A stretch of 64,000 bases of DNA from Melastoma dodecandrum (GCA_029817715.1 JARUPY010000396.1:2666001-2730000); one strand, 5' to 3'. Numbered from the stretch's first letter, positions 12,036 to 23,783 are shown. The notes: generated by a model not told the origin, from the letters alone. A program made the numbers and translations.

Positions 12036-14109
12036 GAATGGAAAATCCTAAGAGTATCTAACTTTGTCGGCACTCATAGAAGAAAGATATCAAAATTTGT
12101 TCGACTGGTAATTGAAAGGAGGAATCTTTGAGTAGACGTTCGCTTGGTTAATCTTAAGCATCCGCTGTGTTATCGTGGCAGTTGGATTAGCACAACATAA
12201 TCTAAGTGGTAATTTGATTGTAATGTTCGATGTTCGAGACTTTGGTAGAAGTTGAATTAGGAGGCAGACGTGGTGCTGGGATGGAAGTGTAACAACCTTA
12301 ACAGATAAGAAATAGCGTTTAATCGTCAAAATAAATAATAATAATAATAATCTACGCGAGAGAAGTGTAATTTTCAAATTTGTGGACAAATTTCGTGGCG
12401 ACCTGATAGTAGAATGGAAGGATATGTTCCTTGGTTGCTGAAAGTAGAGCCAAGGGATATTATGAACAACGGGTTACTGCATCAGTTCTCTCGCGAGGAG
12501 GTCTAATTTCTGTGGGGTGCTCTAATGTCGACTTCTATCAGGCGTCGTATGGCCATTGCTGTACGTGTTCAAATCAGAACCCGCATGTATGTCTCTTGTA
12601 TGTCCTTTCATTTAGCTGGCATATCTCTCCAAACTTCATGTTTACTTCATTTGTGAATTGCCTCCTGTAGTTGGAAGATCCTCATGCCAGAGGCAATGGC
12701 TCGTCATGTAGCTAGTGGACGACGATGAGCAATTTCGCCAGCCTAAAACTCTGTTACCCGGAGTACTGCTTTTTTGTGTGAATTTTTCTATATTTTTCTT
12801 GTTCTTATTAGTCGGGGTTATTCAACTTCTTTGGCCGCCAGCATGATTATGTCGATAACAGGATTCTCATACCCCGAATAATGGCCATAAACCAAAGAAT
12901 CCTTAATAAAAGTGTTACTCTTATGCCCGAATATAAATGGAAGGAATGCAGAGGCAACACATATCAATATAAGTCAGTTTTATTCTGCTTCATCTATTGC
13001 ACAAACAATTTGGGTGGTGCCAAATTCTGTTGTTGCTTTCTCTGTTAAAAAAATGGGAAAAGATTTCGAATCGAATTCCATACAAATAACTTGTGTATCT
13101 TTATGTAAGAAATCTTGTAGGGGAAATACCGACAAGAGATGCAGGGTATGGTCTCTCTCCAGTTGCTTCTTCCACTAGCAACACGGGAGCCGTTACCATC
13201 CATATCTAGTCTCTCCGGTTGTTTCTCTAATTGGCAGCACAAAATCCAATCCACATTTTCGTCTTCACATTGGCTCTGTTGATGATCAATGGACTACTTA
13301 GCTAGTCATGTATTTTCTCCCAATGCAGTAGCATCAAACTTATCAGGTGACTATGCTATCCTGTAGGGACTCCTGGAAGCCAATACCTGCGAGGCAAAAA
13401 CGGAAAAAATGTCATCAATGTCCAGGACCAATCACGGACTGGTCAATCAGGTAACTACCTACTCTAGTGGACATTGTTTATAGAAGAATGAAAGTAAGTA
13501 AAGAATCTAAAAAGCCACTATGTGTAGGAACATGACATATCGGCTAAACATGGGTGGTGGGATCCTCGTCGATGCCCCCCCGCCTACAGTAGCTGTTATG
13601 GGACGATTTCGGACAGTCTCAAGACATGAAAGGAAATTGTTACCAAGACTGAACAAATGGAAATGAGATATTACATGAAGACTGACAACAAGGATGCGTA
13701 ATATATGTATAATATTTTATTACCGTACATACATAGGTCTAGCTCTAGTGTAAATAGTTGTTCCTAGGCATTGTAAACGTACACCTCTCTACAGATGGAT
13801 ATATAGTCTTTTTATCTTCAAGCATTTCAGCGTTCCGCTTAAGGGTGTCTGTCCATTGTCTTCTCCTATCTTTCTTTATTCATACAATGACCACACAACG
13901 AACCTCCGAGTACATGCCAGAGATTTCCGACGTGTTTGGATCCGGCTTGTCCAACAGTCACTTCCGGAACAAACGAACTAATACTACATTCTAATTTTGT
14001 AGTGATCTTTTCTTTATCTCACATGAGTTGATGAAATCGTGTAGCGGCATTACCGTAATTGCCTTGCTATTCCAATGACTAGTAGAATTTCCTTGTCCCT
14101 GCTAATCAA
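12036..14109. other. Intergenic region without a recognisable gene
   Basis: I see only short frames interrupted by stops. A few stretches, such as 12430-12600 and 13880-13990, have more balanced composition and could be remnants of exons, but none matches a family I know. A short AAT/TAA microsatellite lies near 12331-12350. Confidence 0.5.
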
Positions 14110-14487
14110 GTGGCTGTAGACATTAAAATTTTATTAATGTCGAAATGATGTTATTCGGTTCAAGAAATCATATATTATATCGACCAATATGACATAAAAT
14201 ATTTTACACTCATTTAGTGTGAAATTAATATGATTACTACTTGGACTTAAAATTATATAAAGTCCAAGGGTATTAGATGATTTTGGGTTAAATAAGCCCG
14301 ACCCATTCATATATTGGGTTGAATAAGTTTTAGTCTAGCCCATGAGTCAATTCATATGTCGGCCCATCCATGGTCAGACCCATTTAAATTTCGGCCCAAC
14401 CCAAAGTTTGGTCCAATATGACCACTAAAGCCTATGCATCTTTGTCCCACATCGGAAGGAGATGGCACTTAAGGACTTCTCAACTCC

Positions 14488-14496
14488 TATATAAAG
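14488..14496 (+). promoter_or_regulatory. TATA box of the solo LTR
   Basis: The word TATATAAAG in the context CTCCTATATAAAGGGAG lies about 370 bases into the LTR. A GC-richer block that would be the R/U5 start follows, as in intact plant LTR promoters. Confidence 0.55.
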
Positions 14497-14606
14497 GGAG
14501 TCCCTCCCCCTCTTTGGGACACGACTTCAAGAGTGAGGAGCTCCTTCGATAGCGAAGTTCTCGAGCATCTTTTCCTCACCCGATCGACGCAGTACTGCCA
14601 ATATCA

Positions 14607-14838
14607 AGGTTCAAGATCAAGTCTGAAGATCGAGATCAAGCCTGAAGATCAAGTTCAAGCCTGAAGATCGAGATCAAGTCTGAAGATCGAGATCAAGCCT
14701 GAAGATCGAGATCAAGCCTGAAGATCGAGATCAAGCCTGAAGATCGAGATCAAGCCTGAAGATCGAGATCAAGCCTGAAGATCGAGATCAAGCCTGAAGA
14801 TCGAGATCAAGCCTGAAGATCGAGTTCAAGCTTCAGCA
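14607..14838 (+). repeat. 19-bp tandem array (unit GATCGAGATCAAGCCTGAA)
   Basis: About twelve head-to-tail copies of a 19-bp unit fill this stretch. The left copies are degenerate (AAGTTCAAGCCTG, AAGTCTGAAGATC) and the middle copies identical, which suggests recent homogenisation in the centre. The array lies inside the solo LTR, downstream of its TATA box. Degenerate GAAGACTCCAGATCAAG echoes continue to about 14970. Confidence 0.85.
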
Positions 14839-15185
14839 GCCTAGTGTTCTTCGCCATCTCCAGAAGACTCCAGATCAAGCGTCATCTCCTGAAGACTTTC
14901 CAGATCAAGCTTATAAAGCCCTAGTGATCTTCGCCACCCCTGAAGGCCCGCCGGATCAAGTTTTGCAGTTCCAGCATCTTCATCAACATACATTCCTGAA
15001 GCTCCAGTAGATATTCGCCAGAGCATCAGCCCATCTATATTTAGGATATCTTACGAATATAGAATCAGAGGACTCACGTGCTTTGTCCGTGACTAGAGAT
15101 TGAACCTGCTATTTCTCAATACGATAATTTGTACGTTGCTTCCGGTTTATATACGGACCGTGAGACTTTTTACGTCAACAGTGGC

Positions 15186-16458
15186 GAATTGCGTAACACA
15201 GATATCCATCAATATGATGAGTAGAAATTGGTTATTGGTTCATCAACCACTTAAGAAACTTCACCCAACTATCTATGTTTACAATTTCAATTAAATCATC
15301 TCCAACTATGGAGCCCATAGTTGCTGTGCTGTCGCACCAGCTTTCCTTAGCAGAATTCCTTCGTCATGGTGCCTGTAGATGCTACTGCGCAAGCCTTCCA
15401 TTGGATAATCCCTATCAAAAGTAAAGCCTGATCATGTCGCTAGGTTGTCTATCCCTGTCTGAAGATGGGTAATTCTCGTAATGACTCATCCTACTCCTTC
15501 CGAACGGGTCCAAACTCCGTAATAATTCGCTATTACTAAATTGTGAAAGGACAAAGCTCAATGGAAGGATTCTGTCCCAGGAGGTGGATTGTACCTCATA
15601 GAACTAATGATCCTGAACAGACAGTTTGTTGATCGGCAGCCAAGGATGAATTGGCTTATCAAGTTGCTTGACGATTTAGATCTTGAAGGAACATTCGCCC
15701 GACGTCCTTCATCTGCGTCCTTTGGAATTGGAGCATTTATTTCCAGGAAATTTCCCGATTGGAGGTCCCATCACGGTTTCTACAATCCCTCTATTCACAT
15801 CATTTGCTTTCACTTTCACATCAGCATACATACATTATAACTCCGGAAGGTTTAGTAATCAACATCTTCATCTGCATAAGTACGATTAGATATGGTTTCT
15901 TTGTTCCATTACTGACACTACTTGTGTATGGGACGAGGAGGATTACACGTATTTAGGAAAAAAAAAATTGTAAAATATGATTTTTATTTTCAAAATTGTA
16001 AGGGTTTTTCAGATTGTTTGTTTTTCCTTAGGTGCGTTTTTTTTTAACTGTAGGCGAAGACATAAGTCTGGGTATTCATAGTAAAGTTCAACGAAAAATA
16101 AAATGTAAAGAAGCACAAAACTTGGAGCGTAGGAAAGGGCTATCACAATACTACGATGTTGATTTCACCGAGACAGTTAGCCCGTGATGCTAGAACGGAG
16201 ACTATTCGAAGTGTACTAGCACTTATCTAATAGAGCTTGAAGTGTTTCGATTCGATGTGAAGTTAACCTTTTCTAAAAAATAACTGAAAATGGAAGTTTA
16301 TACTCATCAAAAGTAAGGATTTTCATTGTTAAAGAATAAGAAAATAAAGTGTATCGACTTCGCAATGACTAAAACAAGTGCTAAAAATATGAAATTTCTG
16401 GATTGATTCTATTTTAAATTCACGAAGCTCAATAATAATAATAATAATAAATATCCTT
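15186..16458. other. Intergenic region without a recognisable gene
   Basis: A 83-codon open frame at 15589-15840 and balanced sequence at 15300-15700 hint at a decayed exon, but I cannot assign a family. The remainder is AT-rich, with an AAT-type microsatellite near 16430-16450. Confidence 0.45.
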
Positions 16459-16466
16459 AAATTTAA

Positions 16467-17527
16467 GACAAAATATCGATATTTGGCCCCATCAATAGCT
16501 CAACTTTACGTTTTGACATATCGTTTAAAAAGATTTTATTTTCGCTTTATTTCAATTTTACTTTTCAATTTGACCCTATTCGTAACGACCGTTACGATTA
16601 TCTGACGTGTCTCTAACGTCTCTTTTGCTTTTCCTAATTGGTCTAACGTGTCTCTTTGGCCCAATAAAAAAAAGCTAAAGAAATCGTCATTAAATTTTTT
16701 AGTTAATAAACCGTGGGTTTGTTTTCTAAATTTTATGATATACCCAAAGTAGCCCACCCCAACTCCCACCGTATTCACCACAAACACCGCCCTGACACAA
16801 AGAGATCAATAGACCAAACCCTAATTCCTTTCCAAAAATCCCCCGACTTCCCGAGACAAAGGCAATGAGCAAGACCCCGAAAGTATGATCGACGTCCCGT
16901 CCGTCGCCTCCACTCCCCCGGCGCCCCAGCCGGTGCCTATCCCGACCTACAGTGCCCCTCCAAAGACAAAGGTCATGGACAGATCCCTCTGGGCATCCTA
17001 TCCCGAACCTGCTCGGCGAGATAGGAGGGGAGATGGCGGAGAAAACAGGATCGAGGTGGGGGAGGACACGAAGGACCTCGCCACCTTTGCGAGATAGGAG
17101 TCAAAGGCATGCGGCAATGGGGACCCACTGAAGTCTGGGTCGCAAGTGCTGGCTCCCCGGGGACTGACCATGCGGTGTTGCTCGGGGGTGAGTGCAAAGA
17201 AGCAGACACAACGGCGACAGTTCAGGCGTCCTTGCAAGGCCAGGTGCGGTAGCGGTCAGGGTATAGCCAGCACTCAAGACACCATGGGCTAACTCGTAAG
17301 AATCACCTTCTTGATTTATTTCGTTACTGTTAATCCACGTAGGAAAAAAAAACTTTTTAAGACACGTCGGATAATCTCAAGGTTTACCGTTGAAAGCGTA
17401 ACGGTCGTTACGAATATGACCAAATTGAAAAGTAAAATTGAAATAAGGCCAAATTAAAAACTTTTTAAACGATATGCCAAAACGTAAAGTTGGGCTATTG
17501 ATGGGGCCAAATAACAATATTTTGCCA
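16467..17527. mobile_element. Mutator-like element with ~175-bp inverted repeats and GC-rich cargo (Pack-MULE candidate)
   Basis: The left arm (16467 to about 16640) and right arm (about 17350 to 17527) are long inverted repeats of each other. Shared words include TTTGGCCCCATCAATAG, CAACTTTACGTTTTG and CGTAACGACCGTTACG, each in opposite orientation at the two ends. The 8-mer AAATTTAA borders both ends (16459-16466 and 17528-17535), a plausible target duplication. The interior (about 16770-17300) is strikingly GC-rich, unlike the arms and flanks. It includes proline-rich codons at 16885-17097 and has no transposase. This composition is what captured gene fragments in Pack-MULEs look like. I cannot name the source gene. 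Confidence 0.75.
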
Positions 17528-17535
17528 AAATTTAA

Positions 17536-18255
17536 TATGTAAATAATGTTATAAAACCAGAAAAAATGCAATAAATTCAATGTTGGTTAGAAAAGGAAGA
17601 GGCGAATTAAGTGTGAAAAAATAACTTTAATTTATATATATAAAGACAGTTTATGAATTAAATTTTTAATTAAATGACAAGTGTGCAAAATGTCTCCAAT
17701 CAATTATATGTTTATGGGAATAAAACTTGTCTTTCAAAATGAATAAGCGTACTAAAAACTTAATTTGTAAACTAAAGAAAAAGAAATAAACCCTTTAAAT
17801 TGGTTGGTTGGAAGCACTTAAGACAAAATTGTTTATAATAGAGCATATTTTATGTCATTTGCTAATCTTAGGGCCCTGCACAAGAAAGGTCTCAATGATT
17901 CACTTCTTCGCCGGTCGTCATCATCGTCACCATCTGTGGTGTTGCCCTGCGTGTCCCAATTACCTTGGGACGATTGCATGCTCTGCCGCGACGCGTCAAA
18001 CATATGTTCGCTTCCCAGGCTTTCGACGCCATCATGGTCATGCCTCAATGGCTCTCACAGATATCCACAAGTTGGCTGCTCGATAGGACACCCGTGATCG
18101 AGCACCCCGTTGCGAGGAACAAAACTGCCGTTCAAGAGCGGTTTAACATAACAGATTGTACCATTATCCATCAGGCTGTCGAAGGTTAATTGCGGATACG
18201 ATTCAAGGGACATTATCCATCCCATCACCCCGCCAGCGCTGCTCTCTGTTCCTCG
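17536..18255. other. Region downstream of the response-regulator pseudogene
   Basis: The left part is AT-rich spacer. Bases 17870-18250 are GC-richer and may contain further degraded exons of the minus-strand response-regulator gene, but no frame longer than about 70 codons can be joined convincingly. Confidence 0.35.
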
Positions 18256-19312
18256 CTAATGAGGCTGCATACTGGTGTTGCCGAATGAAGATTGGAAGCC
18301 TGAGCTGCTGGTGTTGGGAAGTGAGAGGGCATTCTGTGTTGAATTTGATGGGAGCTGCTCAGCATTGTCTTTCAAATTCATCGAGACTGGCTCGTTGATC
18401 AAGACCCCTCTGTTCTCTTCGGAACTCTTAGCAACCAAGGCGTTCCGGCCCTCTCTTTTGAGAGCTTTCTTCGCCTTCTTCTTGAGGGCCGCCCGATGCT
18501 TCTGCACCACAGTGTTTTCATTGTCTAAGGGGCGCATAGGCACGGCATAAGTAAAACAAAAATATATAAATACGTAACCTGAAGGTGGCTCGAGATGTTT
18601 TCTCTCGTGAGATATTGGCACGTTCATAAGCTCCAGTATTTTCTTCGGAGTCGCCTCTGGGACAAAAGACAGACAATCTAGCGATGACAAAACAATGGCA
18701 TCGCAGAACAAAATCGTTTCGCTCGCATAATGTAACGATAATAGGTTCTCAAACCCATGTACCTTGATCTCCGAGGCTGTTATAGGCCCCAATGAATTTC
18801 CTATTCAGTTCATCTGTCCAGACTCCAAACCAGTCGAGATGACCACTTCAGGGTCCCTTCTTTCACCTCTTCTCGAGCCCCCTTCACTCCTGGAAGGTTG
18901 ATCGACGGCTTCCCTGCTCGCCAATTCCCTTTGTGTGACGGCGTTATTCCTTCCTCCGTGACTGAGCACCAACTGCCAAATGAGCCATAGGTTGTCCATC
19001 AGGCGCTGCTTCACAAGGCCCAAGCAAGCGCCCTTGACTATTGATCGCTGAATTCGCAACAAGTAATATAGATATGAGTAGAGTTATCGTTCCCACGAGT
19101 ATAGCAATTAAAATCCTTTAGCATACACAATTGCAATTTTTATGTAGCCAAGCAAATACGAAAAATTGAGTTTTTAATTCTGAAAATTAAACTAATAAGA
19201 AATAAATATCAAAGCAAAGAATCATAATTCAATAGACGGAAAAGCCTAGGATCAAGTATCCCCTCCTTGTTTCGTTAAACCCCTTCACTCGTTTATCCCA
19301 AATTTATACTAA

Positions 19313-21066
19313 TTCTGTTTACTAACCGGATTCTTATGTCCTTAAGTGCCTCTCCCGAGTTTACAAAGGATTATTCTAAACCACCGTAAACCTACATCCC
19401 TATAGTGAATTACGAAGGCCAGAACACATTAAGATTCAATCCTTATCGGTTACCTAGCTCCCGATACTACTTACTAGCCAATTCGCTCCCGCGATATTAA
19501 CCAAGGCTATTTCGTTCCCGTTCTCTCCTAAAATTCCTCTCCCGAGTTTAAATTAGGATAACAAATCAATACAATTTGGTGATCAGAAAAATTGCATGCA
19601 TTAAGATCAAACGAAATAAATAAACATCCAAAGCATAAATTTATTCTAAAACGAGTTCAAGAAATTCAACTACGCAATTCGGTTCAACATAATCCTAGCA
19701 AATAATTTAGCCGAGCATTGTTTTCGAGACACAATTCAAAGAAAAGAAAAGCATCATAAACAAAAGCTAACTCCCTTCTTCTCCCTCGTCGAATCCTCCT
19801 AGTCGAATCCCTGTCCTATGTGGACTCCTCTTCTTTTCTTCGGGTCTTTTTATTAGCCTTAAGGAACAAAGTCTTATTATAGTCCTAAAGAAATAAAACC
19901 TAGAGTTTCTGTTTACTAACCAGATTCTTATGTCCCTAAGTGCCTCTCCCGAGTTTACAAAGGATTATTCTAAACCACCGTAAACCTATATCTCTATAGT
20001 GAATTACGAAGGCCAGAACACATTAAGATTCAATCCTTTATCGGTTACCTAGAAGTATATCTCCCGATATTACTTACTAGCCAATTCTCTCCCGCGATAT
20101 TAACCAAGGTTATTTCGTTCCCGTTCTCTCCTAAAATTCCTCTCCCAAGTTTAAGTTAGGATAACAAATCAATACAATTCGGTGATCAGACAAATTGCAC
20201 GCATTAAGATCAAACGAAATAAATAAACATCCAAAGTACGAATTTGTTCTAAACGAGTTCAGGAAATTCAACTACGCAATTTGGTTCAACATAATCCTAG
20301 CAAAGAAAGTTTAGCCGAGCATTGTTTTCGAAATACAATTCGAAGAAAAGAAAAGCATCCTAAACAATAAGCTAACTCCCTTCTTCTCCCTCGTCGAATC
20401 CTCTGGTCGAATCCCTATCCTATGTCGAATCCTCTTTTTTGTCTAAGGAACAAAGTCTTATTATAGCCCTAAAAATAAAACCTAGAGTTTCTGTTTACTA
20501 ACCGGATTCTTATGTCCCTAAGTGCCTCTTTCGAGTTTACAAAGTATTATTATAAACCACCGTAAACCTATATCCCTATAGTGAATTGCGAAGGCCAGAA
20601 CACATTAAGATTCAATCCTTTATCGGTTACCTAAAAGTATATCTCCCGATACTAGTTACTAGCTAATTCTCTCCCGCGATATTAACCAAGACTATTTCGT
20701 TCCCGTTCTCTCCTAAAATTCCTCTCCCAAGTTTAAATTAGGATAACAAATCAATACGATTCGGTGATCAGACAAATTGCATGCATTAAGATCAAACGAA
20801 ATAAATAAACATCCAAAGTACGAATTTGTTCTAAACGAGTTCAGGAAATTCAACTACGTAATTCGGTTCAACATAATCCTAGCAAAGAAAGTTTAGCCGA
20901 GCATTGTTTTCGAGATACAATTCAAAGAAAAGAAAAGCATCCTAAACAATAAGCTAACTCCCTTCTTCTCCCTCGTCGAATCCTCTGGTCGAATCCCTAT
21001 CCTATGTCGAATCCTCTTTTTTGTCTAAGGAACAAAGTCTTATTATAGCCCTAAAAATAAAACCTA
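19313..21066. repeat. Three tandem copies of a ~580-bp unit
   Basis: The word TTCTGTTTACTAACC recurs at 19313, 19907 and 20489, giving periods of about 594 and 582. Each unit repeats the same ordered landmarks: CTCTCCCGAGTTTAC, GGCCAGAACACATTAAG, TATCGGTTACCTA, TCTCCCGCGATATT and CTCCCTCGTCGAATCCTC. Copies 2 and 3 are much more alike than copy 1. The array lies within the span of the response-regulator pseudogene, between its second and third recognisable exons. It has no coding capacity. I do not recognise the family; it may derive from part of a gypsy-type LTR. Confidence 0.85.
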
Positions 21067-21748
21067 AAGAATCTATGAAAATGTGCAATAAAAATATATT
21101 TTTTTCTTCAATTAGTCCTCCTTCCACGTATTCTTCAATTCTTTTCCCTTGCCAGAAATCTTTCTTGATAAACCGAAATCTTCTTGTTTCTGTTTTTATC
21201 TGAAATAAACCCAAAATTCGGCACTATCCCAATTCTCGAGAATAATGTAAAATAACAAGAAATAATATGAAATAAGTGCAATATTTTACAAATCTAACCA
21301 ATCCTATGTATGAAATTGACATAAATAACTCTACTTTCATAGAGTTATCAACTATCGCCGTCCCGAAGAGTTGATCGTCTTCATCCAAGCAAGTCACTGT
21401 CGATTTCAAGCTGAAGTCTGGGTAAACAAACAAAGGCCTCCAACACATGCTGCATTTAGTCAAAGATTAAACGAACAGGATTTATTGCTTATAACGATCA
21501 TGGGTAGACCCATATTCCGGCCGACCAACTCAACCAACTGAAACCCAATACTCCAGTCGACATTCGCGATAACCGCACCGAATTCTTGTCCGCCTTCACG
21601 TAGCAACGATATCGCCTCATTGTGACAGCGGCACGTCGTGACTGCCAAAAAAAAAACAAACAAAAGACTTTAAAAGGATCAACAAATAACATGGAACCCG
21701 CATAAACGTACATGCTCCTTGTATAGCACGAGAGTCCGTCGTCATGAG

Positions 21749-22328
21749 GACGTGGCTAATGTCCGGGGAACGTCCCCCAATTGTACTAATTTCGTCTGAA
21801 ATTAGTACAATGTACAAATCAAATTAGCACAGTTTCTTATTACTACAATTGTATTAAAAAAAATTTAGTACAAGGTACCGTTGTATTAATTTTTTTAATA
21901 TAATTGTAGTAATTACAAAGTATACTAATTTTATTTGTACAATGTAAAAAAACTTTTTAAAAATTAGTACGAAGTGCGTAACGACTCCCGAAAACCCCAA
22001 TTTAGTACTAATTAGAACAGTAAATGTACAAACGAAATTAGTACAATTTGTAATTACTACAAATATACTAATGAAAATTAGTGTAATGTATAAACTTGTA
22101 TTAGTACAATGTTTGTACATTGTACAAATCAGGATATTAAAAGTTTTGTATGTATTAATACATTTATAATTACAATAATTGTACTAAAAAAAATAATGCA
22201 ATGTATAAATTAGTACAACGTTTGCACATTGTACTAATTTTTGTTAGTATAATTATAGTAATAACAAACTGTACTAATTTAATTTGTACATCGTACCAAC
22301 GAGGGACGTCGCGTGCAAGACGTTAGCC
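21749..22328. mobile_element. Foldback element in intron 1 of the response-regulator pseudogene
   Basis: The interior is made of the words GTACTAATTT/AAATTAGTAC and TTGTACA/TGTACAA in both orientations, so much of it can pair with itself. The ends are an imperfect inverted repeat. GGCTAATGTCC and then GACGT-like words on the left match, as reverse complement, GGACGTC and then GACGTTAGCC on the right. Near-duplicate 8-mers GTCATGAG (21741-21748) and GTCATAAG (22329-22336) flank it and may be an aged target duplication. It shares the GGCTAA(C/T)G end motif and the architecture of the element at 10482-12026. Confidence 0.6.
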
Positions 22329-22512
22329 GTCATAAGTTTCATTCCTTCCCTCGAGTGAGACAGGAAAAGAAGAAGGAAGGAAGGGGGGATGAAGCGTTGC
22401 CTTCGTAGTCGTGCGAATGAAGAGTACTCCGAAGCGACCCGAGGTCGGTCTCGTCGTTGTCCACGGCTAGGACCCGAATACGGTTGCCGATGATGAGGTT
22501 CGTGGGCGTCAT

Positions 22513-23783
22513 CTCTCCGCTTGTCTTCTCACGACAAGTAGGAGAGATGAATTTATTAATTTAATTAATTTAAATAGGTAAAAAAGGGAACGAAAGATAC
22601 TTGATAGAAAAAGTCTGCAAACTTGAAAAAAGAAGAAATATGTGAGGGGATGATAATGAATTTGCATAAAAATCAGATATAAAAATCAGATTGTACTCTC
22701 TAATATTTTTATAATATATAGAAACAAGTGTCATTGTGAGCAACAAGCCCTCGACTATTATCCAATTATTTAGTCGGATTTCGTATCATATAATCAAATC
22801 ACACTCGTATGTCATCAGCTGTCGTATGCTCCCTCCCCTTTACGGAAACAAAACCAACGAGAAGTTGGAAGTTTAGAGATTGAAGTTCAGTTGCGGCTCT
22901 GCTCTATGACTCTATTGTTTGGGTGTTAAGTTTGCCAGTTTCAGCCTGTTAAGTGCGACGAGAACAACTTCATTCAGCAGCAGGAGGGCCTCGTCATCGT
23001 CACTGACTGACTCTTGATCACCAACATTCGAGCCTCAACCAATCCGTCAGAAGCAAATGATGTTTCCTTGTCCTCCCGACAACGTCTCGTTGATGGTCGT
23101 TTATGGGGTTCCGGCCGGTCACTACTTCGCGGTTTACTCGGTTTCTTGATCCAGGATTTGGGCTTTTGGCCTCAGGATGGTCATGGCTAGGGATGGAGCT
23201 GGTGACGACGGCGATGAGAATGGTGTTAAATTGACGAGGTGCGCTGTGATCGCTGCAAGTGCGAAAGTCGAAAAATCTGGGCCAAGTAAGTGCAAGGTAG
23301 ATTGGATCAACTTCTGCTGCAGCACTTCTATCGCTTTCATGGCGTTGGAAACTCTGAAGCTTCTTAGCCTAGTGAGCCTGAACGATGTGTGCGCGGCAAA
23401 AAGTTCAAATTCTGGACTGGATCTAACTTGCACCGGCAGTTGCGACTATTTTGGCTGCTGAGGCTGTTTCGATTCCACTAAATTACAGTTTGTGGTTTCC
23501 TTCGCATGCCATCGTCTGCTTCGGTGCCTCTAGGGGTGTTGCCACTACTTGAACTAGTTTGCAGTTGACATTGCTTCTGGGTTTAGAGAAGAACCCATAA
23601 TAACTCGGGCACTTAAAAGAAGAAAGTCCTTTCATTACAACGATACACCATCAGACCGCCAGCGGGCCAATCGAAAGCAGAGTATGAGAAACATCTTAAA
23701 AGAGTATGATTTCACTTCTTTATGTATAGTAACATATAGAGAACTTGTCTAGGAATTCGTAAGCCCCGTCACTATCACGTCCC
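22513..23783. other. Intergenic region upstream of the response regulator and downstream of 14-3-3
   Basis: Bases 22513-22860 are AT-rich. Bases 22870-23560 are more balanced and contain overlapping frames of about 95 codons on both strands, none of which I recognise. The 3' untranslated region of the 14-3-3 gene probably occupies the last few hundred bases. Confidence 0.45.

Larger units (their letters stand above)
14115..15180 (+). mobile_element. Solo LTR of an LTR retrotransposon
   Basis: The block starts TGTAGACATTAAAA and ends ACGTCAACA, which form the short imperfect inverted repeat (TGT..ACA) typical of LTR termini. The 5-bp word GTGGC flanks both ends (14110-14114 and 15181-15185), a perfect target duplication. 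There is no primer-binding site, internal region or second LTR, so this is a solo LTR left by unequal recombination between two LTRs. It contains a TATA-like promoter (14488-14496) and, downstream of it, a 19-bp tandem array. Confidence 0.85.
18256..22512 (-). pseudogene. Degenerate type-B response regulator (receiver plus Myb/GARP), cytokinin-signalling family
   Basis: Intact type-B ARRs are transcription factors activated by phosphorylation of a receiver aspartate. Minus-strand pieces in the right order are as follows. Exon 1 (22512-22401) starts MTPTNLIIG and holds the receiver beta-1 motif RIRVLAVDNDETD. Exon 2 (from 21641) reads VTTCRCHNEAISLLREGG, and the phosphoacceptor segment is ANVDWS in place of the usual SDVxMP. 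A receiver end is at about 19050-18850 (SIVKGACLGLV, LWLIWQLVL). The Myb-like helices follow at about 18830-18770 (WTDELNRKFIGAYNSLGDQ) and 18660-18600 (EATPKKILELMNVP), then QKHRAALKKKAKKALKREG and a tail ending TSMQPH at 18256. The frame breaks at about 18840, and the SHLQKYR motif is lost after MNVP. Exon 1 ends in a GC rather than a GT donor. Intron 1 contains a foldback element and a later intron a tandem array. I judge it a pseudogene or a strongly diverged, probably non-phosphorylatable member. Confidence 0.75.

Noticed and set aside
14607..14838. Regular 19-bp repeats as a possible CRISPR array
   Set aside because: The units are directly abutting with no unique spacers, and the array is inside a plant LTR.
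16885..17097. Proline-rich 70-codon frame as an independent gene
   Set aside because: It sits inside the inverted arms of a MULE and lacks a continuous domain; treated as cargo.
19313..21066. Tandem units as exons of a repeat protein
   Set aside because: All frames are closed by stops in every unit.
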